DNA of 64,000 nucleotides from Zizania palustris (Eukaryota > Streptophyta > Magnoliopsida > Poales > Poaceae). The position numbers and the translations under genes were made by a program. Below, piece by piece: positions 11,541 to 22,247 of this stretch. The notes below the pieces were generated by a model. That model was given only the letters and a program-made list of their open reading frames with translations. It was not told the origin of the DNA and made no database searches. Every line of letters begins with the position of its first letter. Position 1 is the stretch's first letter. The stretch lies in assembly GCA_019279435.1 (NCBI GenBank), contig JAAALK010000289.1, positions 11,786,342 through 11,850,341 on the forward strand. The letters run 5' to 3'.

Positions 11541-13439
11541 CTACCCAACTTCAGTAAACCTTTTGAGTTAGAATGTGATGCTAGTGGTTTTGGAATAGGA
11601 GGTGTGCTGCTACAAGGAGGTAAACCCGTGGCCTATTTTAGTGAGAAATTACATGGTCCACAGTTGAATTATTCTACCTATGATAAGGAATTATATGCCT
11701 TAGTGCGTGTGCTTGAAACTTGGCAACATTACCTTTTGCCTAAGGAGTTTATTATTCATTCGGATCGTGAAGCATTGAAGCATATACGTAGTCAAGCAAA
11801 TCTGAATAAACGATATGCTAAATGGGTAGAATTTATTGAGACTTTTCCATATATCATTAAGCATAAGAAAGGGAAAGATAATGTGATTGCCGATGCTTTA
11901 TCTAGACGTTATACATTGCTTTCTCAACTTGATTATAAGATCTCTGGTTTAGAAACATTGAAGGACATGTATGCTACTGATTTGGACTTCAAAGATGCTT
12001 TTGCAAATTGTACAGATGACCGTGCTTGGAACAAATATGTGCTGAATAATGGATATCTTTTTCGTGCTAACAAGTTATGTGTGCCGGCTAGCTCTCTTCG
12101 CTTATTGTTATTGCAGGAAGCACATGGTGGTGGTTTGATGGGTCATTTTGGATCAAAGAAAACCAAAGATGTGCTGTCCACACACTTCTATTGGCCTAGG
12201 ATGAGACGAGATGTTGAGCGCTATGTGGCACGATGCACTACTTGCAATAAAGCTAAGTCCCGTCTAAACCCACATGTTCTTTATATGCCTCTGACCGTTC
12301 CTAGTGTACCTTGGGAGGATATTTCTATGGATTTTGTGTTAGGATTACCTAGAACTAGGAAGGGGAGGGATAGTATGTTTGTGGTGGTAGATCGGTTCTC
12401 TAAAATGGCGCATTTTATACATTGTCACAAGAGCGACGACGCTACAAATGTTGCTGATTTGTTTTTCAGAGAGGTCGTACGCTTGCATGGAGTTCCCAAT
12501 ACCATCGTTTCAGATCGTGATGCTAAATTTTTAAGTCATTTTTGGAGGACGTTGTGGCATAAGTTGGGGACGAAGCTGCTATTTTCTACTACTTGTCACC
12601 CCCAAACGGATGGGCAAACAGAGGTCATCAACCGTACATTGTCCACCATGCTGAGGGCTGTTTTGAAGACCAACTTGAAGCTCTGGGAAGAGTGTCTACC
12701 TCATATTGAGTTTGCATATAATAGGTCAGTACACTCCACTACTAAGGTAAGTCCGTTTCAAGTGGTCTATGGCTTTAATCCGCGTGTGCCTATTGATTTG
12801 CTACCATTGCCACCATCTGAAAAATTGAATTTTGATGCTACTACACGTGCTGAATTATTGCTTAAAATGCATGAAACTACTAAAGCAAACATAGAGAAAA
12901 TGAATGAGAAATATCGTGCTTATGGTAGTAAGGGTAGAAAAGAGATAACATTTGAACCAAGTGATCTTGTTTGGTTGCACTTGCGCAAGGATCATTTTCC
13001 TGATTTGAGAAAGTCTAAATTGATGCCCCGTGCTGATGGTCCTTTCCATGTGCTTGAGAAGATAAATGATAATGCATATAAACTTGAGTTGCCTGCAGCT
13101 TTTGGGGTTAGTCCCACATTTAACATTTCAGATTTAAAGCCCTATTTGGGAGATGACGATGAGCTTGAGTCGAGGACGACTCCAATTCAAGAGGGGGAGG
13201 ATGATGAGGACATCACTTCACATGATACACACATAGAGCCTCCACCTACAATTCAATTACAAGGACCAATCACACGCGCCCGTGCCCGTCGCTTGAACCA
13301 TGAGGTTAATTCTTTCCTTAGCAACTATGTTAATATTTGTTTGGACGGGATGCTACTGAATACTAGTGATATTTTGTTGCTTAGGAACATGGGAGATGGA
13401 ATAGAAGAGTTGGAGTTGAAGACGGAGTCGCACGGATGA
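11541..13439 (+). CDS. G2 RNase H and integrase, C-terminus running into 3' LTR
   Basis: A long open frame. RNase H residues are seen as FELECDASGFGIG, YDKELYALVRVLE, IIHSDREAL and IADALSRR. Integrase follows: the zinc site is HGGGLMGHF then CTTCNKAK, and the catalytic triad residues lie in SMDFVLGLP, VSDRDAKF and HPQTDGQTEVINR. The GPF module (ADGPFHVLEKINDNAYKLEL) comes next. The last 79 codons (DITSHDTH onward, with GPITRARARRLNHEV) are encoded by the 3' LTR itself. The overlap is a known trait of CRM-clade elements, whose integrase tail carries a short CR motif instead of a chromodomain; I have not verified the motif by alignment. No disabling change is visible in this part, but upstream stops prevent synthesis of the full Pol. 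Confidence 0.9.
   Translation, partial: LPNFSKPFELECDASGFGIGGVLLQGGKPVAYFSEKLHGPQLNYSTYDKELYALVRVLETWQHYLLPKEFIIHSDREALKHIRSQANLNKRYAKWVEFIETFPYIIKHKKGKDNVIADALSRRYTLLSQLDYKISGLETLKDMYATDLDFKDAFANCTDDRAWNKYVLNNGYLFRANKLCVPASSLRLLLLQEAHGGGLMGHFGSKKTKDVLSTHFYWPRMRRDVERYVARCTTCNKAKSRLNPHVLYMPLTVPSVPWEDISMDFVLGLPRTRKGRDSMFVVVDRFSKMAHFIHCHKSDDATNVADLFFREVVRLHGVPNTIVSDRDAKFLSHFWRTLWHKLGTKLLFSTTCHPQTDGQTEVINRTLSTMLRAVLKTNLKLWEECLPHIEFAYNRSVHSTTKVSPFQVVYGFNPRVPIDLLPLPPSEKLNFDATTRAELLLKMHETTKANIEKMNEKYRAYGSKGRKEITFEPSDLVWLHLRKDHFPDLRKSKLMPRADGPFHVLEKINDNAYKLELPAAFGVSPTFNISDLKPYLGDDDELESRTTPIQEGEDDEDITSHDTHIEPPPTIQLQGPITRARARRLNHEVNSFLSNYVNICLDGMLLNTSDILLLRNMGDGIEELELKTESHG
13191..13201 (+). other. G2 polypurine tract
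   Basis: GAGGGGGAGGA ends directly at the 3' LTR and lies within the integrase reading frame (codons for EGEDDED), so it is under dual constraint. Confidence 0.85.
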
Positions 13440-14111
13440 TTTGAAGTCAAGAATTCGCTGGTTCGGACTACATCAACCACCATGCACCAAAATAGGCATA
13501 ACTTCCTCATACGAAGTCCGATTGACGCGTTCTTGGACTTTTTGGAAACTGAGGAGAAGACGGATCGTTTGCCGTTGGTTTCGTCTCATTTGGAGTCTCG
13601 AGTAGACCTATGTGTTTGAAACAGTCCCGCGTGACAGAATTGGGTTGTGTTGGCCCATAGTCCGAGTCTGTACGTCTTCTAGCCCATAAGTCCGAGTCTG
13701 TACGTCTTCTACAGGCTGCCCACGCCTTATATACTCACGCCAGTCGCCTTTAGGGTTATGTTTTGCTTTGTTTGCATCTACACTTGTGTGTTTAGATCCC
13801 GCCCCTTGCACCAGACCGATTGGTTGCTGCATCGGCGTTTGTGAAACCTCACCTTTTCATCGTTTGTCTGTGATTTGGCATTCGACTTGTATCCTTCTTG
13901 TTCTTGCTTGTGTTCTTGGGTTCGCTTGCAGGAATTAGCCTTCGTGGCGAGGTCAATCGCGTCCTGCGTGGTTGATAACCAATGGAGGCAGTGGTGTACC
14001 GATTGCAAGGTTTTGATCCGCCGGACCGGAGCCTTGGATCACCAACGTCGAGATTCTCCACCAATCCAAGTTATCCTTACCTAACGGAAGATCGGGACCA
14101 ATCCCCCATCA
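13202..14111 (+). repeat. G2 3' LTR
   Basis: Matches 6571-7481 with few differences, for example a one-base deletion in ggaaactgagg. Ends CCCATCA, then the agagg duplication. Confidence 0.95.
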
Positions 14112-14116
14112 AGAGG

Positions 14117-14400
14117 TATGTTTGGCCATTGTGGGCCGAAGCCTCCCACCAGAGGGTTCGTCTAGAGCAGAGTCGGGTTCGGCTATTGGGGGCCGAACTT
14201 GTTCTGTGTGGGGCTCAACCACTGGGGTTCGAGGCCACTGTACGGATGGTTTGGCCACTAGGGTCCGAAGCCACCGTGGGGGGTGTTAGGACACTATGGT
14301 CCGAAGTCCTCATGTAGAGGGTTCAATCACTGTGGTCCGAAGCCACTATGCGGTGGGTTCGGCCACTGTGGTTTGAAGCCACCCTCCGAACGCTTGGGTC
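14117..14400 (-). repeat. 39-bp coding repeat in G1 gag (Gly-Phe-Gly-Pro-Gln-Trp type)
   Basis: On the minus strand, units near ggcttcggaccacagtggcc recur about every 39 bases. Read in the Gag frame they give GGFKPQWPNPPHS, GFGPQ(stop)LNPLHE and DFGPYCPNTPHG, followed by more degenerate copies. G4 (35161-35400) and G6 (62010-62330) have the same array in the same place between gag and protease. G2 inserted at its downstream edge. Confidence 0.82.
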
Positions 14401-15945
14401 CCTTCGGCTGACTTAGACTTTTGGCGTGGGGCCTGTTTCCTTAGCTTTTCTTTGGTGCTTGTTTAACAACATCTGATATGTTACCTTCGGCTTCTTGTGA
14501 GCCCTAGCAGAAGGATATGTGCCAACATTACGCTTCCACACTACTACTTCAGGGTTCTTAGGTACGAGTGTGCACGTGCGTGATTCTCCAATGACGACCG
14601 CTTTCCCCTTAGTTGACTTGGCCTGTTCCGGCCGAATCAGCACCTCTTTTCATCGAGATCGACGGTGTTCACGGGAAAAGGGTCTTTGTCCAGCTTCATC
14701 TTTGGACTGGGGTCTATCTTAAATCATCCTTCTTCTATGGTCGATTGAACCTATCGACGAAAAACATTGCAGTCGTTAGTATAACGTGAAAGCGAATCAT
14801 GCCACTTACAGTATGTGTGTTTCTTTAGCTCGTCGGCATATGGAATGACTTGGCCTTTAGGCAACCTGAGAAGCTGGTTCTTCAAGAGGAAATCAAATAT
14901 TTTGTCACACTTAGTTATATCAAACGAGTACTTGACCTCGTTAGTCCGATTCTTTGTGGGAGACGGCTATAACTCAAAGCAAGTAACATGCTTACTCTTA
15001 GCGTTCAAAACCCATTCGGGCGCGTACATGTTAGCCAAATCCTCTTCCTCTTTTGTTTCTTTCTCGTCGGAGTGCTCCATGACGTGGACTTCAGCCCTAG
15101 GCTTGTTAAACGTCTTAATAATCTTTTTGTCCTTAGCTTGGCCTTCCTGGACCAGAGCCTATTGAAAGACTTGGCTAACTTCTAAAAAGTGCTGGTTGTC
15201 TAGTCTCTCCTTATTCTCAGAACGCAACTCGTTAAAAGCTAGATCCTCCAAATCTCTCTCTGAAATATTAAGACTAAAACACCGATTTCTAGTATCTCGA
15301 AAACACTTGATATACTCAGAGACACTCTTGCTAGATTTCTATCTAACTGATGTTAAGTGTGAAAGCCTAAGTTTTGTCTCTCCCTTGTAAAAGTAGTCGT
15401 GGAATTTTTGTTCTAATTTAGCCCACATTTGGATAGAGTTCGGCGGGAGTGCCAAAAACCAAGTGAAAGCGGTGTCGAATCACGAGAGAGAAAACAATCT
15501 AAGCTTTAAAGTGTCCGACCCACTAGCTTCCCCACACTGTGCTAGAAATTGACTAACATGCTCTAGTGTGGTTTTGTTACCCTCACCGTCGAACTTGGTG
15601 AATTCAAGGATTCTATAGCCACGAGGGTAAGGTATCATATCAAAATGATCGGGGTACAACTTCCAGTAAACCCTAGCTCGACCCCTAGGTACGAAGTCGG
15701 TGCACTCCCTAAACAGTGTGCAGATCTGCTCCTCAATGTCAGTCATCCTGACCTACCGCCTGCGTGCGTCTCTCATGCGGGGGCGCGACACGGAGTGGGA
15801 TGCCGACGTGTCGGCCACGGGTTTCCTCCTCATGTGCTAGCTATACGACGTGGTCGAGCCAATGCGCTTGTGCATGCGGTGCGGGCAGCGTGGGTAAAGC
15901 TGGCGCCGGTGCAAGTGGAGGCGGCGCATGGTGCTTGGCCGTAAG
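14401..15945 (-). pseudogene. G1 gag, middle part
   Basis: Between C1 and G2. Reading leftwards it holds the retrotransposon Gag domain (YRILEFTKFDGEGNKTTLEH, FLAQCGEASGSDTLKLRLFS) and then the variable region. The non-canonical zinc-finger-like segment seen in G4/G6 as YCKWHDSxSHxTNDYN lies here, as does a tail PKVTYQMLLNKHQRKAKETG before the 39-bp repeats. It matches G4 33700-35160 throughout, so it is the same element as 26724-27262. Several frame breaks. Confidence 0.85.
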
Positions 15946-15950
15946 CATAA

Positions 15951-17955
15951 TGTAGGACCGGAAATGGCGACCAGAGGGGGGTGAATGGGAGCTTTTAAAA
16001 TTTCAGGCTAAAAATAGCCTTCTGTTTTAATTTAGTCTACTGTGGAATAGGCTTCGAACACAACCTTCGAAGTTCTGGTTCGGAGGTATTTGACAGCTCC
16101 GAACACAGGCTTCGCAAGGAGTAAAAGTCCGAAGCCAAGAAGACTTCGCTCTACACGCAACCCCAAAAAATCTACTCTGCTAAGTCAGTGCAGGCTTCGC
16201 ACACAGGGTGCTTCGAGCAGGCTTCACACTTCACCCTTTGCAAGAGTGGACTAACCTCTGAGGACTTGGACCAAATACTTAGCGACAGCAACTGGTGCTG
16301 GGCTTCGTACTCCGAAGGTCTAAACGCACACTAACAGACTTCGCTGGGGGCTTCGACACGGGAAAAGAACCGGGCTTCGATCAGGGCTTCGCTAGTAAAC
16401 AGCGAGGTCTAGCCTCCAGTTACACAGAGCGAACGCACACTGAAAAGAACACTTCGCACAAAACACACTTCGCCTAGACATGCTTCGGTGCACTACTACT
16501 CGACACTAGAAATCGAAGTATGCAGCGAGGTATGCAAACAAGCTCAAGCAGAAAAATGAACACCGAAGCAGGGCTTCGCTGCTTGAACAGGGAACACTAA
16601 AAATGAACACACTGGATGAATACAAAGTATGAGGTGGCTAGTACAGGAGCTCAACAATGAATGCTCAAAGTGTTGAATGTTACCTACCTAGCCCCCATAT
16701 TTATAGCCACTATTCACCCAAGTGAATTGACTACTTTACCCCTAGGGTTTACATTGGATTTGTCTCTACAGAACAGAGGGGTACAAAAGGTAGTCAACTT
16801 TATTTGGAGGCTTCTCTGTCAGCTTTGCAGAGGGGACATCGTCAGCTTTTTGCAGAGCAGACATTGTCAGCCTTTACAGTCTTTGACTTTTCTGAAGCCC
16901 CCCTTCGCACGCGAGGGGTGCGGTAGCTTCGGTGAGAAGCCTTGAGCCTGACGGCCTTTGCTTCACCGAAGTCAACCTCCGATACAGTGACGGTTTTGAG
17001 TCGAAGCCGTCAAAGCCCATGGGCCTTCGCACCAACACCTTTGGAGTGGACCAACACGGCTTCGCAGCTTCTCCCAGCTCGAACTCTGTCAGTCCGTGTA
17101 CCGAAGCCATGCATGGCCGAAGTACCACAAGACAACCACACTCCGAAGCCTCACCTTTGGACTACCACCCTTCGAAGTCCCTCCTTCGTCCAAGGCCTTC
17201 GCATGAAGCATTCCATGAGCACTTCATCGCAGTGTCTCTCCCCGAGCACACTCCTCGACTAGCCCCACCCGGACCATGCCTTCGATGCACCTCGACTTCT
17301 GAGACCTTCGTCGGGTACCTTTGAGTGTCTCCTTTCGGAGCACACTTCGAACACCTTGCCTCTGCTGAGGACTTGATCCACCATACTCCAAAGTCACTCC
17401 ATTCGGAGTACCCTTCGAAGTGCCTCACCTCCGAGGACTTTGTCTCGGAGTACCTTCACCCGGAGCCACGCTCCGCACTTACTGCCTTCTCCTGGTGCAC
17501 CTCGACCCGAGGTCCGACCTTGACCCCTTCGCAGCCTTCGTGACGGAGCTCCCCGCTCCCCTGGCATCAAGCCTCCCGCTTGACCCAGGTTCACTTGCTA
17601 CGAACCATCCGTCTCCTCTGAAGTCCCCTGCGCACCACAGACAAACAGACAAGTGTATCCAGTACTCCGGAGACCTCTTCGGGTAAACAACCTTCGACAC
17701 ACACTCCGCTGCACCGCCCAAAGTACCGAGACCTTCGGTACAAACAATCATCGTGTGCTGTCGGACCCCTCTGACATACACACTCCGCTGCAACAGCTGC
17801 AGTAACCAAACCCACCGAACCCTTCGGTGAAACAGCCTCCGAAGTCCCCTTCGGAGATCCAACCTTCGAACCCCTTCGGAGGTACCCCTTCGAACCAGAG
17901 GGCAAACACTGTCAATCACTCATCACAGACTCCGAAACCAACCCTTGGTTTCTCA
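15951..17955 (-). repeat. C1 3' LTR
   Basis: On the minus strand it starts TGAGAAACCAAGGG and ends GGTCCTACA. It retains the 64 bases (around 16739-16802) that are lost from the 5' copy. Long open frames on the plus strand inside it arise from the triplet-like palindromic composition and are not considered genes. Confidence 0.95.
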
Positions 17956-19080
17956 ATCTCCCCCTTGATGAGTGCATTGACAACCAAATTCAAGTCCAAG
18001 AAAATTTAAAGACTTTTAGCACACAAGTGACCATAGAAACTCAGAAACGAGCCAAATCATGTCACTTGACAAAAAAATTTTCCTCCCCCTTTTCAAATTA
18101 GTAAAAGCCCCTTCGGCAAATCTCCCCTTTTTCAAGATAAAAACTCCCCCTGAGATATTTTACCCCTTTGCTGCAGAGGACTCAAAAATTTCTCCCCCTT
18201 TGGCAATGCAAGCATCAAGGAGCATGTAAAAGATGCATAGCTTTGACATGGGAAGAATTTCAAAGACATATAAAGCAAAAATATGCCAATATTAATACCA
18301 ATTATCATGTGCTCAGCTCAATTTATCATTCTCTAAAAACATGACGTCAGCATGTGATTTTATCAGTTTGAAATAAAAGCATCACCACTCAATCAAGGTA
18401 ACTAGACAAGTAAAAGCAAGGACTGCGCAAAGCTAGTCAATTTCTACTCTAGACATACAAATCCAGTTCAAGTGGAGCATTTAAAAGCAAGCTTGATGTT
18501 CAATGAATTTTGTTGTTCTTTTCTTAATGCCAGGGGTTATTTGTTTGTCCACCTTATACTTTCCAATCAGGCCAAGCCTAGGCATGAAAGCCATGAGAAG
18601 CTTAAAGCAATGATTTTGGCATACACTAAACTATTCCAGTTCAGACCAATGGCAATGGTAAGCAGTCTAGAATAGGGTAGTGCGACAAACAAATCCACCT
18701 GGATCTTTTTACTTTGAAGCATGCAAATCATGGATTTTTGGAATTGTGAATGAATGAACAAATTGTTTTAGCACTTTATGAATATCCATGAGTACAATGG
18801 TTCAAGTTGCATTGTTTAGCATCCAAAGAAAAGGTGTCTTGCAATCAAGCAGATAAAGGATAGCTAAAGCAGTCCTGCCTAAACATGCGAGACTCAAGAT
18901 TAAGCAGTGAGCATGATTTGAGTTTGGAAAGAAAAATCATGCACATAATGTTTCAGATAAATTAAAAGGAGTTGAGCTGTCATGATTTCATGAATTAAAA
19001 TTAGGCATATAAGTGCAACAGATGTAAATGCAATTTCACACATGATGAGCATATGCAATATAATTAAAGTCAGCTCCCCC
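17956..19080 (-). other. C1 3' non-coding region with polypurine tract chain
   Basis: About 1.1 kb without a convincing ORF between the RNase H stop and the LTR. Next to the LTR is the polypurine tract (17956-17966, aagggggagat on the minus strand). Further tracts of the same type lie at about 18080-18090, 18121-18130, 18144-18152, 18161-18168 and 18190-18200. The same chain exists in C2. Confidence 0.82.
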
Positions 19081-20690
19081 TCACAAAATGCCGTAAGGGT
19101 GACAAATACCAAGTTCCCCACGCAAGTAGGCAAAACGAGAAGCATCGAGGGGTTTTGTGAAAATATCGGCTAGCTGGTGTTGGGTATCAACATATTGAAG
19201 TTCAATATCACCCTTCTCATTGTGATCTCTGAGAAAATGATATCGCACATCAATGTGTTTGGTTCTAGAGTGCTGAACCGGGTTGTTTGCAATACAAATA
19301 GCACTAGTGTTATCACAGAAAAGTGGAACACTCTTATAATCTAACCCGAAAGCCCGCAAAGTGGAAACCATCCACAAAATCTGAGAGTAACAGCTAGCTG
19401 CAGCAACATATTCGGCCTCAGCCGTCGATTGTGCAACACTAGACTATTTGCGGGAAGACCAGCAAACCAGTGATGTACCCAGAAAATGACAAGTACCAGA
19501 GGTACTCTTCCTATCAATCCTACACCCAGCAAAATCCGCATCGGAATAACCTCAAAGACACAAAGAGGAAGACGCTGAATACCATATGCCGAACTTAAGG
19601 GTATGTTTGAGATACCTTAGAATGCGCTTTACCGCTTGGCGGTGCGAAGCTCGTGGTGAAGCCTGAAAATGAGCGCACAGACATACTGCGAAGTGTATGT
19701 CTGGCCTCGTAGCAGTCAAGTAGAGGAGGGAGCCGATCATGCTTCGAAACTCCTTCTGATCTACGGCTTCTCCATCTTCGTCAGGATCCAATGCCACAGA
19801 TGTAGCCATTGGAGTGGCGAGAGGCTTCGCATCGGCCATGTCGAATTTCTTGAGCAGGTCCTTGGTGTACTTCGTCTGGTGGACGAAGGTACCTTGTTTG
19901 CTTTGCTTGATTTGCAACCCAAGGAAAAAGGTGAGTTCACCCATCATGGACATTTCAAACTCCCTGCTCATGGCATCTGCAAACTCGGCAACCAAAGCAT
20001 GAGAAGAGCCACCAAAGATGATATCATCCACATAAATCTGAACTAGGAGGAAATCTTTGCCATGCTTGAGAGTGAACAAGGTTTTATCAACAGATCCCAT
20101 CAAATACCCCCGCTCAAGCAGAAAAGACTTAAGTCTGTCATACCATGCCCGAGGGGCCTGCTTGAGTCCATAAAGAGCCTTATGAAGTTTAAGGACTTTA
20201 TGTGGGTACTTGGGGTTTTCAAAACCAGGGGGTTGTTTTACATAAACATCTTCGCCTATGAAGCCATTAAGAAAAGCACTTTTGACATCCATTTGATAGA
20301 GTTTGAATCCTCGGGATGTCGCAAAGGCAAGCAAAATCCTAATGGCCTCAAGACGAGCAACAAGTGCAAAAGTTTCAGTAAAATCAATCCCTTCTAATTG
20401 AGAATAACCCTAAGCTACAAGTCTAGCCTTGTTTCTAACTATAGTCCCATCCTCCCCTTGTTTATTTTTGAAAATCCATTTTGTTCCAATGAAATGAACA
20501 TTTGGTGGAGGATCAACTAATGACCAGACTTGATTTCTCTCAAAATTTTCAAGTTCTTCATGCATGGCATTGATCCAACTAGAATTAGAAAGTGCATGAC
20601 TAACATCTAAGGGCTCGAAAGAAGCAACAAAAGCAGAGTTAGTGAAATGGGCATAAGAACGTGTTACCCTTTGATCAAGCTCACCAATGA
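19081..20690 (-). pseudogene. C1 reverse transcriptase and RNase H
   Basis: RT begins near VDPPPNVHFIGTKWIFKNK and continues through YQMDVKSAFLNGFIGEDVYV, KALYGLKQAPRAWYDRLKSF and the catalytic box QIYVDDIIFGGS. RNase H follows with DRKSTSG, QSTAEAEYVAAA, FCDNTSAICIANNP and KHIDVRYHFLRD, ending ELGICHPYGIL at 19081. Stops: GTAGCT-TAG near 20410 (C2 has CAG), CGA to TGA near 19552 (LCLRGY in C2), and CAG to TAG near 19444 (SRKQSS in C2). Catalytic residues themselves are intact. Copies RNA into cDNA in an intact element. Confidence 0.92.
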
Positions 20691-20691
20691 T

Positions 20692-22247
20692 CTACTCCAG
20701 AGGGTGCATCCTTTGAACATGATGTGGAGCCTCGCGGCGAGATGCAGTCTCCCCCTCGACTTGTGTGTTGGAGTGGTCCAAGATGACCGATGTCGAGGTA
20801 GTTGCTTCGGGACCTTTTGCCGAAGTAGTCGAAGCGGGGTCAGCTTCGGGGGTTGATGTCGAGGGTAGTAGGGGTTCATCCTCGAAATCTCCGGGATATT
20901 CTTCTTCGAAGATGGTCTGTTCCATGTCGTGTTCATTTGCCTGTTCAAGAGCAGAACTAACAGAGGGGGTTGATTCATCAAAAGTCACATCACACGACTC
21001 AATGACAGTGTTAGTCTCCAAATTATAAACACGATAAGAATGACCATGAGTAGTATAACCCAAAAAGATCCCGTCAGAAGAACGCGACTCAAATTTATCC
21101 AAATTACCACGTTTTAGGATAAAGCAACGACAGCCAAAAACTCGAAGATGAGTAACCTTGGGCTTTCTCCCAAAACGTAGATCATAAGATGTCAAATTCA
21201 AAATTGAGCGCAAGAAGATTCGGTTTGATATGTAACATGCAGTGTTCATGGCCTCAACCCAGAATTTTCTAGGAGTCCTATGCTCATCGAGCATCGTCCT
21301 AGCCATCTCAACCAAAGTGCGGTTCTTCCTCTCAACGACACTGTTCTGTTGAGGAACCCGCGGAGCAGAGAATTGATGTTCTATGCCATGCTCCATGCAA
21401 AGTCAACAAAGAGACTATTCTTGAACTCAGTGCCATTATCACTTCGAATGAATTTTAGTGCACTAGGGAGTTCAGTGAAAAGTCTCAAAGCCAAGCTCCG
21501 AAAGTGTGAGAACACTTCATCCTTGCTGGCAAGAAAGAAGACCCAAGAGTAGCGAGAGAAATCGTCGACAATGACTAATACATACCACTTCCCGCCTAAA
21601 GAACTAACCCGAGAAGGACCTACAGTGTCCATGTGGAGAAGTTCTCCGGGTTGTTCAGTCATCACTGTGGTGACTGGCGAATGCGAAGCGGCAATCATTT
21701 TTCCATGTTGACAAGGAGCGCAAACTAGATTCTTCTCAAACTTGAGTTTGCGCAATCCTCGGATCAGACCTAGGGCACTCAGACGAGCGAGCAACTCAAA
21801 GCTCATATGCCCTAGTCTCCTATGCCACTTCCAAAGCTCAGAGGTAGAATGTGCAACAAGACAATGAGAAGAACCAGATGACTCAGAAAAATCAGCTCCA
21901 AAAACTCTCCCAACTCTAAAGATCTTACAAACCACAACGCCATCAGAATTGAGTACTTGCGAAGTATCGCGATGGAATCGCACTTCGAAGCCCTCATCAA
22001 GCAATTGAGATACAAAAAGCAAATTGTATCCCAGGTTTTCAACCAAAGCAACATCTTTGAGAGTGAAATTCGAGTTAATTCTTACCACACCTTTACCTTT
22101 CACTCTACTCCTTCGATTGTTTCCGAAGGTGATATGTTCCCTTTGCTTGGTTGTGGTGAGGCTGGAGAACCATGCTGCATCCCCGGTCGTATGGCGCGAA
22201 CAACCGGAGTCCATGATCCACGTGACCTCCAAGCCTCGGTCTGTCGC
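20692..22247 (-). pseudogene. C1 protease and integrase
   Basis: It starts just after the shared TAG at 22248. The protease active site is WIMDSGCSRHTTG. The GAG-pre-integrase zinc region (LWKWHRRLGHMSFELL, then CAPCQHGKM) follows, then the integrase core (HMDTVGPSRVSSLGGKWYV, IRSDNGTEFKN, and VVERKNRTLVEMART with the catalytic Glu). A one-base deletion in a T run at 21399-21401 shifts the frame at VDF(C)MEHG. The last part is the long linker to RT (DESTPSVSSA to QRMHPLE), ending at a CAG-to-TAG stop at 20692-20694. Confidence 0.92.

Larger units (their letters stand above)
6571..14111 (+). mobile_element. G2: CRM-like chromovirus (Ty3/gypsy), near full length, inactive
   Basis: A 7.5-kb element flanked by a perfect 5-bp target duplication, agagg at 6566-6570 and 14112-14116. 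LTRs of 911 and 910 bp start TGATGAGGACATCAC. They are followed by a TGGTATCAGAGC primer site and preceded by a GAGGGGGAGGA polypurine tract. Gene order is gag, protease, RT, RNase H, integrase. The last ORF runs 238 bases into the 3' LTR, as in CRM elements, and the LTR start resembles what I recall for that clade; I see no ordinary chromodomain. It is inserted in opposite orientation to its host G1. Several stops and an altered RT active site make it dead. LTRs differ by about 10 changes in the first ~480 bases by eye. Confidence 0.93.
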
